Below are positions 49,884-57,835 of a stretch of DNA of 64,000 bases, piece after piece. The translations under genes were made by a program, and so were the position numbers. Positions within the stretch are counted from its first letter, which is position 1, and each line of letters opens with the position of its first letter. Origin of the DNA: Iamia sp. SCSIO 61187. GTDB taxonomy: Bacteria > Actinomycetota > Acidimicrobiia > Acidimicrobiales > Iamiaceae. The stretch is taken from assembly GCF_019443745.1 (NCBI RefSeq), contig NZ_CP050948.1, positions 4,406,001 through 4,470,000 of the forward strand, written 5' to 3'. Below the pieces are notes generated by a model. The model ran no database searches. It was not told the DNA's origin and was given only the letters and a program-made list of their open reading frames with translations.

Positions 49884-51395
49884 TCAGATGTTCCCCGACA
49901 GCGCGGCGTAGTGCATGTAGCCGTCGCGGCCGGTCGAGGGGTTGGTGTGGACGTGCTTGGCCTGGCGGTAGATGTCGTAGCCGGCGGTGCCGAGCTCGCG
50001 CCCGATCCCCGACTGCTTGTAGCCACCGAAGGGACGCTCCGGGCTGATCATGTGGTAGTCGTTGATCCACACGGTGCCGGTCTGGAGGCGGTCGGCGATG
50101 CCCTGGGCCCGCTCGACGCTGCCGGACTGGACGCCGCCGCCGAGGCCGTAGATCGACCGGTTGGCGATGGCCACGGCCTCGTCGTCGCTCTCGAACGGGA
50201 TGACGCAGAGGACCGGTCCGAAGATCTCCTCCTGGGCGATCCGGGCCTCGTTGTCGACGCCGGCGAAGATCGTCGGGCGGTAGAAGTTCTCGGTGACGAG
50301 GTCGTCGGCCAGGCCCTCGGGCTCGCTGCCGCCGCAGATCGGCTCGCCGACCTCCTCGCGGCCGAGCTCGACGTAGCGCCGGACGGTGTCGGCCTGGGCC
50401 CGGCTGACCATGGGGCCGAGGTCGCTGTTGAAGTCCATCTGCGAGCCGATGACGATCTTGCCGGCCCGGTCGACCAGCAGGCCGAGGAACTCGTCGTAGA
50501 TGCTCTTGTGCACCAGGGCGCGGGTGCCGGACTCGCACACCTGGCCGTTGTGGAAGAAGGTGCCGAAGAGGACGGCGGCTGCGGCGATGTCGAGGTCGGC
50601 GTCGTCGAGGACGATGTTGGCCGACTTGCCGCCCAGCTCGAGGGTGACGGGTTTGATGGTGCCCGACGCCAACTGCATGATCCGGCGCCCGACCTCGGTC
50701 GAGCCGGTGAAGGCGACCTTGTCGACCATCTCGTTGCTGGCCAGCTCCTCACCCGCGGTGCCGCCGGGGCCGGCGATGACGTTGAGCACGCCGTTGGGCA
50801 GGCCGGCCTCCTGGGCCAGCTCGCCGAGCATGAGCGCGGTGACCGACGTGTACGACGCCGGCTTGAGGACCGAGGTGTTCCCGGCGGCGAGGGCGGGGCC
50901 CATCTTCCAGCACGCCATCAGCAGCGGGAAGTTGAACGGCACGATGCCGGTGCACACGCCGTAGGGCTCGTAGCGGACGTAGTTCTCCGACGGCGGGAAC
51001 GGCGAGCCCTCGAGCTCGACCCGGTCCGGGCGCTCGCGGGCCATGCGGGCGAACCACTGGAGGGCGCCGGCGGCGCCGGGCACGTCGGCGAAGGTGGCCT
51101 TCTTGATGGTGCCGCCTGAGTCGCGGGCCTCGGCCTCGGCGAAGCGCTCGGCGTTGGCGGTGAGCAGCTCGGCCATCTTGTCGAGGTAGCCGGCCCGCTC
51201 CTCGCCCGACATGTCCTTCCACGGGCCGTCGTCGAAGGCGGTGCGGGCGGCCTGGATGGCCCGCTTGGCATCCTCGCGGTCGGCCTTGGCCACCTCGCCG
51301 ATGGGCTGCTCGGTGGCGGGATCGGTGGTGGTGAAGGTCTCACCGGAGGCGGAGTCGACGTACTCGCCGTCGATGAAGAGCTTGAAGTCGGCCAT
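49884..51395 (-). CDS. NAD(P)-dependent aldehyde dehydrogenase
   Basis: Oxidises an aldehyde to an acid. At 503 residues it is a typical ALDH-superfamily member. Catalytic and binding residues are Asn155 (VPFNFP), Lys178 (SVLKPA), Glu253 (TLELGGKS) and Cys287 (NGQVCESGTR). FTGSTEVGRRIM and the C-terminal PFGGYKQSGIGRELG are family marks. Together with DUF779 it resembles acetaldehyde or short-chain aldehyde dehydrogenases of the ExaC/AldB branch. ATG at 51395. A perfect 18-bp palindrome lies 24 bp upstream and probably controls it. Confidence 0.93.
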   Translation of the reverse strand: MADFKLFIDGEYVDSASGETFTTTDPATEQPIGEVAKADREDAKRAIQAARTAFDDGPWKDMSGEERAGYLDKMAELLTANAERFAEAEARDSGGTIKKATFADVPGAAGALQWFARMARERPDRVELEGSPFPPSENYVRYEPYGVCTGIVPFNFPLLMACWKMGPALAAGNTSVLKPASYTSVTALMLGELAQEAGLPNGVLNVIAGPGGTAGEELASNEMVDKVAFTGSTEVGRRIMQLASGTIKPVTLELGGKSANIVLDDADLDIAAAAVLFGTFFHNGQVCESGTRALVHKSIYDEFLGLLVDRAGKIVIGSQMDFNSDLGPMVSRAQADTVRRYVELGREEVGEPICGGSEPEGLADDLVTENFYRPTIFAGVDNEARIAQEEIFGPVLCVIPFESDDEAVAIANRSIYGLGGGVQSGSVERAQGIADRLQTGTVWINDYHMISPERPFGGYKQSGIGRELGTAGYDIYRQAKHVHTNPSTGRDGYMHYAALSGNI

Positions 51396-51418
51396 CTGTC
51401 TGGTCCCCTTGGGTGGTA

Positions 51419-51436
51419 CTTGACCTAGCGGTCAAG
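51419..51436. promoter_or_regulatory. Perfect palindrome CTTGACCTAGCGGTCAAG (TetR-type operator candidate)
   Basis: Arms CTTGACC and GGTCAAG separated by TAGC, 24 bp before the aldehyde dehydrogenase ATG and 75 bp before the divergent YbaK-like start. Its symmetry and length suit a dimeric repressor such as a TetR-family protein; none is encoded here. Confidence 0.6.
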
Positions 51437-51510
51437 AACCTACCGCAGTGCCCCGCCGGGCGACAGGGGTCCCGCGGTGCACGGTCTCGCTCTCGGGCAA
51501 GGTGGGGGCG

Positions 51511-52074
51511 ATGACCGACGCGCCGTTCCCGAAGCTCGCCACCGCCCCGGCCCTCGACCGACCCGGGCTGCTCGGCGCCCCCGTGCGGGAGGCCGTGCAG
51601 CGGCTGGTCGACGACGGCCTGGTGGTGACCGAGGCGGTGCTGTCGGCGCCGATCGACGCCGAGGCGTCCGACACGGCCCGCTTCGTCGAGGCCTACGCCG
51701 TCCCCCCCGAGGCGGCGGCGAACTGCGTGGTCGTCACCGGCCGACGCGAGGGCCAAGAGCGCGTCGCCGCCGTGGTGGTGCTGTCCTCGACCCGGGCCGA
51801 CGTCAACGGCAGGGCCAAGCGCCTGCTCGACGTCCGCAAGTGCTCGTTCCTGGGCCAGGACGAGGCGGTGGCGCGCACCGGGATGGAGCACGGCGGCATC
51901 AGCCCGCTCGGCCTGCCCGAGGGCTGGCGGGTGCTGGTCGACCGGCGGGTGGCCGAGGCCGGGCCCGTGGTCGTCGGGTCGGGCATCCGGGCGTCGAAGG
52001 TCGTCCTCGACGGGGCCCTGTTCGAGGGCCTGCCCGGCGTCGAGGTCGTCGACGACCTGGCCCAGCCCCTCTGA
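51511..52074 (+). CDS. YbaK/EbsC-type aminoacyl-tRNA deacylase-like protein
   Basis: A 187-residue protein of the YbaK/ProRS-associated editing domain family. Features are AVQRLVDDGLVVTEAVLSAP, EAYAVPPEAAANCVVVTGRR, RAKRLLDVRKCSFLGQDEAV (the conserved catalytic Lys-region) and GMEHGGISPLGLPEGWRVLV. The domain hydrolyses mischarged tRNA such as Cys- or Ala-tRNA(Pro). ATG at 51511; upstream in-frame codons run into the operator and are rejected. Confidence 0.87.
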   Translation: MTDAPFPKLATAPALDRPGLLGAPVREAVQRLVDDGLVVTEAVLSAPIDAEASDTARFVEAYAVPPEAAANCVVVTGRREGQERVAAVVVLSSTRADVNGRAKRLLDVRKCSFLGQDEAVARTGMEHGGISPLGLPEGWRVLVDRRVAEAGPVVVGSGIRASKVVLDGALFEGLPGVEVVDDLAQPL

Positions 52075-52187
52075 CTCCCTCTCGCCGTCCGGGGGTGGCA
52101 CTCACGGGCGACGGACACCATGAGCCATCGGTCACATCGAGTGTGCGTGGTGCGCACCCAGGTGGGTAGCGGGTCCGGCGACAACAC

Positions 52188-52210
52188 GACGTCGTCCCCC
52201 CAACGACGTC
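52188..52210 (+). promoter_or_regulatory. Short inverted repeat upstream of coiled-coil gene
   Basis: GACGTCGT (52188-52195) and ACGACGTC (52203-52210), 7-base loop, 48 bp before the ATG at 52259. Could be an mRNA stem or operator. Confidence 0.35.
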
Positions 52211-52258
52211 ACCAGACGGCTCGACTCCCCACACCCCACGTCACAGCACGGAGGCACG

Positions 52259-53152
52259 ATGACCGACCACCGAGAGCACCATCTCGTCGACCTCGCTCGC
52301 ACGGGGGTCCGCGACCTGCCGCGCAACGCAGCCTGGGCCCTCTCCAAGGTCCTCCGCCCTGCAGGAGCGGCATCCGAGGCCGCCGCATCGGGGGCGTCCG
52401 AGGCGGTGAGCTCCGTCTCCTCCAAGGGCCGGCGGGTGGCCCAGAGCGCCGCGTCGCTGGCGACCCGCCAGAACGGAGACGGATCCGTCGAGTCCCTGAT
52501 CCATCACGCCGAGAGGGCCGCCGAGGAGGCCGACGCCGCCGAGGCGGCGGCCGTCGCCCGCGCCGAGGAGGCCAAGCGGGCCGCAGAGGAGGCCCAGCGC
52601 ACCGCCGAGGAGGCCACGACCCGCATCGATGCAGCCGAAGCCGCCGCCGCGGAGACCGTCGAGTCGCGGACGGAGGCCGCCCGAGCGGAGGGCGAGGAGC
52701 GGATCCGCCAGGCCGAGCGGGACGCGGCCGAGCACGTCGAGGCGTCACGGGCCGAGGCGCAGCGGACCACCGAGCGCGAGCTCGACGAGCTGCGCGCCGA
52801 GCTCGACGAGCGTGTCACCCGAACCCGCGAGCAGGCGCAAGAAGCCGCACGGGCGGCCCAGGAGGCGCTCGACGAGGCCGACGAGAAGGTGGCGGAGGCG
52901 CGCGACCGAGCCGACCGAGCCCGTCGCGCCGCCGACGAGGCTGCGTCCGAGGCCGCCCGCACCGCCGACCGGTTGCGCGGCGAGGTCCGGCCCGCCACGA
53001 CGGCGGCGCTGAGGACCACCAAGGCCGACCTCGAGGAGCGGACCAAGGCCGAGCTCCTGGAGCTGGCCGCCACCGCCGAGATCGAGGGTCGCTCGTCCAT
53101 GTCCAAGTCCGAGCTGGTCGCCGCCCTGTCCGACCGCTCCGTGTCCACCTGA
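52259..53152 (+). CDS. Long coiled-coil protein with C-terminal Rho_N-like domain
   Basis: A 297-residue protein. Residues about 75-245 are almost pure Ala/Glu/Arg helix (AERAAEEADAAEAAAVARAE, EEAKRAAEEAQRTAEEATTR), a long coiled coil with no Pro or Gly. The C-terminus (TKAELLELAATAEIEGRSSM, SKSELVAALSD) matches the Rho_N/SAP-like helix-extended-loop-helix fold, which can bind nucleic acid or proteins. The N-terminal 40 residues (DLARTGVRDLPRNAAWALSK) may form an amphipathic helix. Three small genes follow closely on the same strand. No known function; a scaffold for the membrane, cell wall or nucleoid is possible. Confidence 0.8.
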   Translation: MTDHREHHLVDLARTGVRDLPRNAAWALSKVLRPAGAASEAAASGASEAVSSVSSKGRRVAQSAASLATRQNGDGSVESLIHHAERAAEEADAAEAAAVARAEEAKRAAEEAQRTAEEATTRIDAAEAAAAETVESRTEAARAEGEERIRQAERDAAEHVEASRAEAQRTTERELDELRAELDERVTRTREQAQEAARAAQEALDEADEKVAEARDRADRARRAADEAASEAARTADRLRGEVRPATTAALRTTKADLEERTKAELLELAATAEIEGRSSMSKSELVAALSDRSVST

Positions 53153-53174
53153 GCCCCGACCAGGAGGTTGCCCG

Positions 53175-53357
53175 ATGAACATCCCCTTCCGCCGCAAGAC
53201 CACACCGTGGCAGCGGGCTCTGGCTCCCCTCGCCAGAGCCGTGCCCCGCACCATCCCCGCCGGGCGGGCCAGGACCGCCGTCGGTGTCGTCGGTGCCGCC
53301 GTGGCCGCCACCGCCGCCTCCGCTGCGGCCAGCAGTGCCCGCCAGGGGTCGTCGTGA
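53175..53357 (+). CDS. Small basic membrane-associated protein
   Basis: A 60-residue protein. It is basic at the N-terminus (NIPFRRKTTPWQRALAPLAR) and has one Ala/Val-rich helix (AVGVVGAAVAATAASAAASS) near the end. It lies 22 bp after the coiled-coil gene, with the ribosome site AGGAGG (53160-53165) nine bases before its ATG, and its stop overlaps the start of the next gene by 4 bases (GTGA). The function is unknown; the tight spacing suggests it works with its neighbours. Confidence 0.65.
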   Translation: MNIPFRRKTTPWQRALAPLARAVPRTIPAGRARTAVGVVGAAVAATAASAAASSARQGSS

Positions 53358-53521
53358 AGCTCGGCGCGCTGGTCGTGTTCGGAGTCGGCTACGTCGCCGG
53401 CACCCGCGCCGGCCGCGAGCGCTACGACCAGCTGGTGGCCCTGAGCCAACGCCTGGCGGATCGACTCGAGGAGCGAGCCGGGGCGCCACCCCGCGCCCTC
53501 GGGGCCGACGGGGAGGGCTGA
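53354..53521 (+). CDS. YtxH-like small membrane protein
   Basis: A 55-residue protein. The start VKLGALVVFGVGYVAGTRAG followed by RERYDQLVALSQRLADRLEE matches the YtxH/GTxAGRERYxxL pattern seen in small stress-related membrane proteins. The GTG at 53354 overlaps the previous stop, and the next gene starts 3 bp after its own stop, indicating coupled translation. The function is unknown. Confidence 0.7.
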   Translation: MKLGALVVFGVGYVAGTRAGRERYDQLVALSQRLADRLEERAGAPPRALGADGEG

Positions 53522-53524
53522 GCC

Positions 53525-53833
53525 GTGCCTCGCCCCACCCGGCGGCGACGAAGGTCATCGTCGCGTTCGGTGGCTCGAGCCGTCCACCTCGACGACTCGC
53601 CAGCCAGGGGCCAGCTGATCGCCCTTGCCCTCGAGGCCCGCCTACTCGGCCGTCTTCGCCTCCTCACCGTCGACGCCGTCGTGGACGTCGCCGACCTCGC
53701 GGCGGGCCCCCGTCCCGTGGTCGACGCTCGCGTCCGCGACGCACCCCGACCCCTGCGGGCCCGGCGGGCCGAGGCCGAGGCCCTGCTCCAGGACGCGCGA
53801 CGCTCACTCGCCGCCACCCCGTCCGCCGACTGA
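53525..53833 (+). CDS. Small basic hypothetical protein
   Basis: A 102-residue protein, strongly Arg-rich at its N-terminus (PRPTRRRRRSSSRSVARAVH) and then LIALALEARLLGRLRLLTVD with DVADLAAGPRPVVDARVRDA. It has no recognised domain. It is the last gene of the coiled-coil cassette, 3 bp behind the YtxH-like gene. Codon use agrees with the neighbours. GTG start. Confidence 0.5.
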   Translation: MPRPTRRRRRSSSRSVARAVHLDDSPARGQLIALALEARLLGRLRLLTVDAVVDVADLAAGPRPVVDARVRDAPRPLRARRAEAEALLQDARRSLAATPSAD

Positions 53834-53942
53834 TCCGGGTCGCAGCCTCGGCGTTCGTCCCAGAAAGACGACAGGGGGAGGCCGCTGGGGCCGATCCTGT
53901 CGATCGCGCCTCGCACGTCCGGGGCGGCGGCGGGTCGCAGGC

Positions 53943-54863
53943 TCAGCCGACGGCGACCCAGGTGGTGTCGGGGTCGTCGACGTCGACGCCACGGGCCCGG
54001 CCCTCCGCCGTGAGCTTGCGGAGGTGGGCCCAGACGCTGAAGCGGGCGACGGGGTGGAGCAGCTCGTGGACGTCGACGTACACGGCCCGCACCAGGGCCT
54101 CGGTGTCGGCACCCGCCGAGCCGGCCGCGGCCAGGGCGTCGGCGACCGCCGCCTCGCGGGCGAGGCGGTGGGTGATGTAGTGCTCGAGGTAGGCGTCGGG
54201 CTCGGTGAGGAGGGGCCCGTGGGCGGGGGCGAGGGCGTCGGGCTCCAGCGCCCGCACCTTCTCGAGCGAGGCGAGGTAGGCGGCCATGTCGCCGTCGGGC
54301 GGGGCGATGACCACCGTCGAGCCCGACATGACGTGGTCGCCGGTGAGGAGCACCCGCCGTTGCTCGTCCCAGAAGCAGATGTGGTCCGAGGCGTGGCCGG
54401 GCGTGTGGACGGCGGTGAGGGCGGCGTCGCCCTCGCCCACGGTGTCGCCGTCGCCCAGCGTGCGGTCGAGCTCCAGGCCCTCGGTGGGGCCGAAGCCCAC
54501 CACCTCGGCGTCGGTGCGGGCCGCCAGCCCGGGCGCCGCGGGCCAGTGGTCGATGTGGGTGTGGGTCAGGGCGATCCACCGGATGCGGCCGGCACCGGCC
54601 TCCTCCAGGGCGTCGAGGTGGCCCTCGTCGTCGGGCCCGGGATCGACCACGGTGAGGTCGCCGGTGCCGACGAGGTAGCAGTTGGTCCCCGGCCCGGTCA
54701 TCATCCCCGGGTTCGGCGCGGTGAGGCGGCGCAGGCCGGGGCGGAGCTCGACGAGCTGGCCGGCGACGACGTCACCCACCATGGCCTCTGGCATCGACGG
54801 CACCGCCGCCTCGCCCTGGACCGAGGCCGCGGCGGACCCCACACCCCTGCTGTCGCTGCTCAT
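53943..54863 (-). CDS. Metallo-beta-lactamase-fold hydrolase (LACTB2-like)
   Basis: A 306-residue hydrolase. The zinc site is THTHIDHW (100-107, HxHxDH), with His in AVHTPGHASDH and Asp in VLLTGDHVMSG. The C-terminal winged-helix-like domain (AVYVDVHELLHPVARFSVWA, HLRKLTAEGRARGVDV) is typical of the LACTB2/Rv3677c group, whose human member is a ribonuclease. The ATG at 54863 may be too early; the second ATG at 54792 would shorten the tail. Overlaps the Nudix gene by 4 bases. Confidence 0.88.
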   Translation of the reverse strand: MSSDSRGVGSAAASVQGEAAVPSMPEAMVGDVVAGQLVELRPGLRRLTAPNPGMMTGPGTNCYLVGTGDLTVVDPGPDDEGHLDALEEAGAGRIRWIALTHTHIDHWPAAPGLAARTDAEVVGFGPTEGLELDRTLGDGDTVGEGDAALTAVHTPGHASDHICFWDEQRRVLLTGDHVMSGSTVVIAPPDGDMAAYLASLEKVRALEPDALAPAHGPLLTEPDAYLEHYITHRLAREAAVADALAAAGSAGADTEALVRAVYVDVHELLHPVARFSVWAHLRKLTAEGRARGVDVDDPDTTWVAVG

Positions 54864-55783
54864 CCGTTGCCCTCCTCGGTCCGCGCCAGGCGCTCGATCC
54901 GCTCGCCCGCCGTCGTCGCCGCCGCGCTGCGGGCCTCCGCCGACGGCCAGGTGCCGAGCGACCGGTCGCCGCGGTAGGCCTCGTCGTACTCGGCGTCGCC
55001 GGGCATCACGATCCGCACCCCGCCGTCGTCCATGATCACCCGCGGCTGGACGGTGGGGACGTCGACCATCTCGGCCGCCGCCTCCAGCGCCTGGGCCGCC
55101 GTCTCGGAGGCGAGCAACGCCCGCAGCGAGGCGATCGTGGGCGGCAGCATCGTGAACTCACCCGCCCGCTGGCGCTCGATGGCGTCGGTGGGGCGGATCC
55201 ACACGTGGGCGATGGTCTCGCGGTCGTCGTGCACCGGGATCTGGTTCGGCGGCGCCGCGGCCAGGAAGAAGCGGGTGTCGTAGCGACGCGGTGCGCCTTC
55301 GGGCGTGATCCAGTGCCCGAAGTACCACATCGAGTCCACGGCGAGGCGCAGGGCCTCCTCCTCGCACACCGACACCAGGCTGCGCTCGCCCTGGTCGACG
55401 GCTCGCCGGTGGGCCACGAACCGCTCGGCCACCACCGGGTCGTCGAGCGAGACCAGCTCGCCGTCCTCGCCGTAGGCGAGCAGGTAACCCGACTCCTCGA
55501 ACGACTCGCGGATGGCGGCGATCCAGAACGCCAGGCCGCCGGCCTCGATGCCGAGACGGGTGGAGGCCTCGGCGTCGGACCTGCCCTCGCACCACGGCTC
55601 CAGCGTGTCGCCCCGGTCGGGCGGGTCGACGGCGCCGCCGGGGAAGACGTAGGCACCGCCGACGAAGTCGGACTGCAGGTTGCGCCGGAGCATGAACACC
55701 TCGAGCCCGTCGTCGCCGTCGCGCACGAGCAGGACCGTGGCGGCGTCGCGCAGGGGCACGGCGTCGGGGTCGGGGGCGCTCAC
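54860..55783 (-). CDS. Nudix hydrolase (NUDT19-like)
   Basis: A 307-residue Nudix enzyme that splits a nucleoside diphosphate linked to another moiety. The hydrolase box is in AFWIAAIRESFEESGYLLAY (RExxEExGU core) following SDFVGGAYVFPGGAVDPPDR. The extra parts (RRYDTRFFLAAAPPNQIPVH, DDRETIAHVWIRPTDAIERQ) and length fit the NUDT19/CoA-diphosphatase-like branch. The GTG at 55783 overlaps the FxsA stop by 4 bases, so FxsA, Nudix and MBL form one coupled operon. Confidence 0.88.
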   Translation of the reverse strand: MSAPDPDAVPLRDAATVLLVRDGDDGLEVFMLRRNLQSDFVGGAYVFPGGAVDPPDRGDTLEPWCEGRSDAEASTRLGIEAGGLAFWIAAIRESFEESGYLLAYGEDGELVSLDDPVVAERFVAHRRAVDQGERSLVSVCEEEALRLAVDSMWYFGHWITPEGAPRRYDTRFFLAAAPPNQIPVHDDRETIAHVWIRPTDAIERQRAGEFTMLPPTIASLRALLASETAAQALEAAAEMVDVPTVQPRVIMDDGGVRIVMPGDAEYDEAYRGDRSLGTWPSAEARSAAATTAGERIERLARTEEGNG

Positions 55784-56286
55784 CGCCGGTCGCCGGGGCC
55801 GAGGGGGGTGGTGTCGCGGCGCGCCGGGGGCGTGTCGCGGACGGTGGCGTCGAACACGTCGGCCCGGGGGCGGCGGGCGCCCCCGCCGAACATCGGTCCC
55901 GACACGAAGGCGAAGCCCTGGCCCATGCGGGCCGTGAACCGACGGAGCAGCGCCACCCGGGCGATGGCCCGGGTGGGGGGAAACAGCAGGGCGAAGCCGA
56001 CGATGTCGGTCAGGAACCCGGGGGTGAGCATCAGCACGCCGGCGATCAGGATGAGGAGGCCGTCGGCCAGCTCGGTGGTCGGCAGGTCGCTGGCCCGCAG
56101 CCGCTCGTCGATGCGGCGGATGACGCTGCGGCCCTGGCGCTTGATCAGCCAGCTGCCGAGGATGCCCTCGACGAGGAGCAGGCCGATGGTCTGCCACCCA
56201 CCGATGACATCGGCGACCTGGAGGATGAACCAGAGCTCGACGATCGGCCCGATCACCAGGAGGAGGAGGGCGATCAGCCAGGCCAT
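55780..56286 (-). CDS. fxsA: FxsA-family cytoplasmic-membrane protein
   Basis: A 168-residue membrane protein. Three or four helices are evident: LIALLLLVIGPIVELWFILQ, GWQTIGLLLVEGILGSWLIK and LADGLLILIAGVLMLTPGFL, then IVGFALLFPPTRAIARV. The PGFLTDIVGFALLFPPTR phrase is the FxsA signature. E. coli FxsA reduces exclusion of phage T7; the role here is unknown. The tail is basic and Arg/Pro-rich. ATG at 56286, first gene of the FxsA-Nudix-MBL operon. Confidence 0.88.
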   Translation of the reverse strand: MAWLIALLLLVIGPIVELWFILQVADVIGGWQTIGLLLVEGILGSWLIKRQGRSVIRRIDERLRASDLPTTELADGLLILIAGVLMLTPGFLTDIVGFALLFPPTRAIARVALLRRFTARMGQGFAFVSGPMFGGGARRPRADVFDATVRDTPPARRDTTPLGPGDRR

Positions 56287-56291
56287 GGGGG

Positions 56292-56672
56292 TCAGGGTAC
56301 CGGCGGCACGCGACCACCGTCCGGCGCCGGGCCGGCGGCGGCCGCCGCCACCAGCCGGGCGAGGCGGGCGTCCCACGCCGTGCCCGTGGCGGTCAGCCAG
56401 GCGGCGGCATCGGCCATGGGCTGGGGCGTCACCCGCCAGCGGCGCTCGCGCCCGGCCCGCTCGTCGACCACCAGACCGGCGGCGGCGAGCTGGTCGAGGT
56501 GCTTGGCGGCGGCCTGGCGGGTGACGCCGACGGCGAGGCCGACGTCCGTGGCCGTGGCCGCGCCCTGGTCGGCCACGGCACGCAGGACGGCCCGGCGGGT
56601 GGGGTCGGCCAGGGCCGAGAACACGGCGCCGACCCGGGCCTCGTCGTCCGCCGGGCCGTCGGGTGACGGCAC
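56292..56672 (-). CDS. ArsR-family transcriptional regulator
   Basis: A 126-residue regulator with a winged helix: VGAVFSALADPTRRAVLRAV, ATDVGLAVGVTRQAAAKHLD, QLAAAGLVVDERAGRERRWR. No metal-binding cysteines are seen, so it is of the metal-free subtype that pairs with SRPBCC proteins. GTG at 56672, 2 bp after the SRPBCC stop. Its likely sites are the two GCAACC-N4-GGTTGC palindromes at 57121 and 57175. Confidence 0.87.
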   Translation of the reverse strand: MPSPDGPADDEARVGAVFSALADPTRRAVLRAVADQGAATATDVGLAVGVTRQAAAKHLDQLAAAGLVVDERAGRERRWRVTPQPMADAAAWLTATGTAWDARLARLVAAAAAGPAPDGGRVPPVP

Positions 56673-56674
56673 GA

Positions 56675-57121
56675 TCAGGCCATCAGGTCGAGGGCGGCGC
56701 CCCGCCCGGCGAAGGCGGGGACGGCGCCGAGCGCCCCGACCTCGAGGTGGAGCATCCGGTGGTCCCAGGCGGCGCCGGCGTCGAGGCACGCGGCCATGCT
56801 CCCGCCGGCGTGCTCCTCGACCACGGTGACCCGGCTGCCGTCGCCGTCGTCGTCGACGGTGAAGGTGACCGAGGAGGGCGTGCCCTCGTCGGTGGCCCAC
56901 TCGAAGGCGAGGGAGCGCCCCTCGTCGACCTCGACCACGCGCCCGTGGCGTTCGACCCCGTCGTCGTCCCGCACCCGGAGGGCGGCGCCGGCCGCGGGGT
57001 CGAGGTGCACGTCGGCCCCGAGCCAGCGGGCCAGGCCGTCGGCCGTGCCGACCAGGCGCCAGGCCGCGTCACGGTCGAGGTCGAGGTGGACGGAGCGGAC
57101 GACGCGGGCGGGGGTCTCCAT
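56675..57121 (-). CDS. SRPBCC (AHSA1-like) domain protein
   Basis: A 148-residue protein of the START/AHSA1 fold, giving a hydrophobic ligand cavity. Motifs are VVRSVHLDLDRDAAWRLVGT, ADGLARWLGADVHLDPAAGA, GRVVEVDEGRSLAFEWATDE and VTVVEEHAGGSMAACLDAGA. It is paired with the downstream ArsR gene, a common actinobacterial arrangement in which the SRPBCC may sense a small molecule. ATG at 57121, whose first base lies in the first operator. Confidence 0.85.
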   Translation of the reverse strand: METPARVVRSVHLDLDRDAAWRLVGTADGLARWLGADVHLDPAAGAALRVRDDDGVERHGRVVEVDEGRSLAFEWATDEGTPSSVTFTVDDDGDGSRVTVVEEHAGGSMAACLDAGAAWDHRMLHLEVGALGAVPAFAGRGAALDLMA

Positions 57122-57138
57122 GCAACCCGATGGTTGCA
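57121..57138. promoter_or_regulatory. Operator palindrome TGCAACCCGATGGTTGCA
   Basis: An 18-bp palindrome (7-bp arms, 4-bp spacer) touching the start codon of the SRPBCC gene. It matches the second palindrome at 57175 and is probably bound by the ArsR protein, giving autorepression. Confidence 0.7.
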
Positions 57139-57174
57139 CATCTGCGCCCCGATGCCTACCCTGGCGGCTCAGAC

Positions 57175-57190
57175 GCAACCGAATGGTTGC
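57175..57190. promoter_or_regulatory. Operator palindrome GCAACCGAATGGTTGC upstream of clpP
   Basis: A 16-bp palindrome (6-bp arms, 4-bp spacer) 26 bp before the clpP start. Its centre is 53 bp from the centre of the first operator, close to five DNA turns, so both sites face the same side. Confidence 0.7.
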
Positions 57191-57215
57191 ACCACCGACT
57201 GTCCAGGAGGCGACC

Positions 57216-57824
57216 GTGCTGATCCCCACCGTCATCGAGCGCACCGACCGGGGGGAGCGGGCCTACGACGTCTACTCCCGCCTCCTGCAGGAGCGGATCG
57301 TGTTCTTCGGCACCGAGCTCGACGCCACCGTGGCCAACGTGATCATCGCCCAGATGCTCCACCTCCAGGCCGAGGACCCCGACAAGGACATCCGCCTCTA
57401 CATCAACTCGCCCGGCGGCGACATGAACGCCCTGTTCGCGATCTACGACACCATGCAGGTCCTCAGCTGCGACGTCTCGACGGTCTGCATCGGCCAGGCC
57501 GCGTCCGCCGCCGCGGTCATCCTCGCCGGCGGGGCCCGGGGCAAGCGCTTCGCCCTGCCGACCGCCCGGGTCCTCATCCACCAGCCCCATGGCGGGGCCC
57601 AGGGCCAGTCGACCGACCTCGAGCTGGCGGTCAAGGAGATGGTCCTGCTCCGCGACCGGATGGTCCAGGCCCTGGCCGAGGACACCGGCCAGGACCCGAC
57701 CAGGATCCAGCGCGACATCGACCGCGACTTCATCCTCCGCGGTGACGAGGCGGTCGCCTACGGCCTCGTCGACGAGGTGCTCTCCAAGCCCGAAGCCCGT
57801 TTCGAGAGCCTCCCCGCCCGCTGA
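57216..57824 (+). CDS. clpP: ATP-dependent Clp protease proteolytic subunit
   Basis: A 202-residue serine protease of the ClpP family. The catalytic triad is Ser97 (IGQAASAAAV), His122 (VLIHQPHGG) and Asp171 (DIDRDFIL); NSPGGDMNALFAIYDTMQV is the family stamp. The GTG at 57216 has a perfect AGGAGG site (57205-57210). There is one clpP only and no clpX nearby, so it may be a paralogue separate from the housekeeping pair. The motif GQAASAAA instead of GQAASMGA is a small deviation. Its promoter region is shared with the ArsR/SRPBCC pair and holds their operators. Confidence 0.92.
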   Translation: MLIPTVIERTDRGERAYDVYSRLLQERIVFFGTELDATVANVIIAQMLHLQAEDPDKDIRLYINSPGGDMNALFAIYDTMQVLSCDVSTVCIGQAASAAAVILAGGARGKRFALPTARVLIHQPHGGAQGQSTDLELAVKEMVLLRDRMVQALAEDTGQDPTRIQRDIDRDFILRGDEAVAYGLVDEVLSKPEARFESLPAR

Positions 57825-57835
57825 GGTCTCGTCCC

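Noticed and set aside
49884-51395. Succinate-semialdehyde or betaine-aldehyde specificity for the aldehyde dehydrogenase
   Set aside because: Substrate residues cannot be decided by eye; the DUF779 link favours a short-chain aldehyde but does not prove it.
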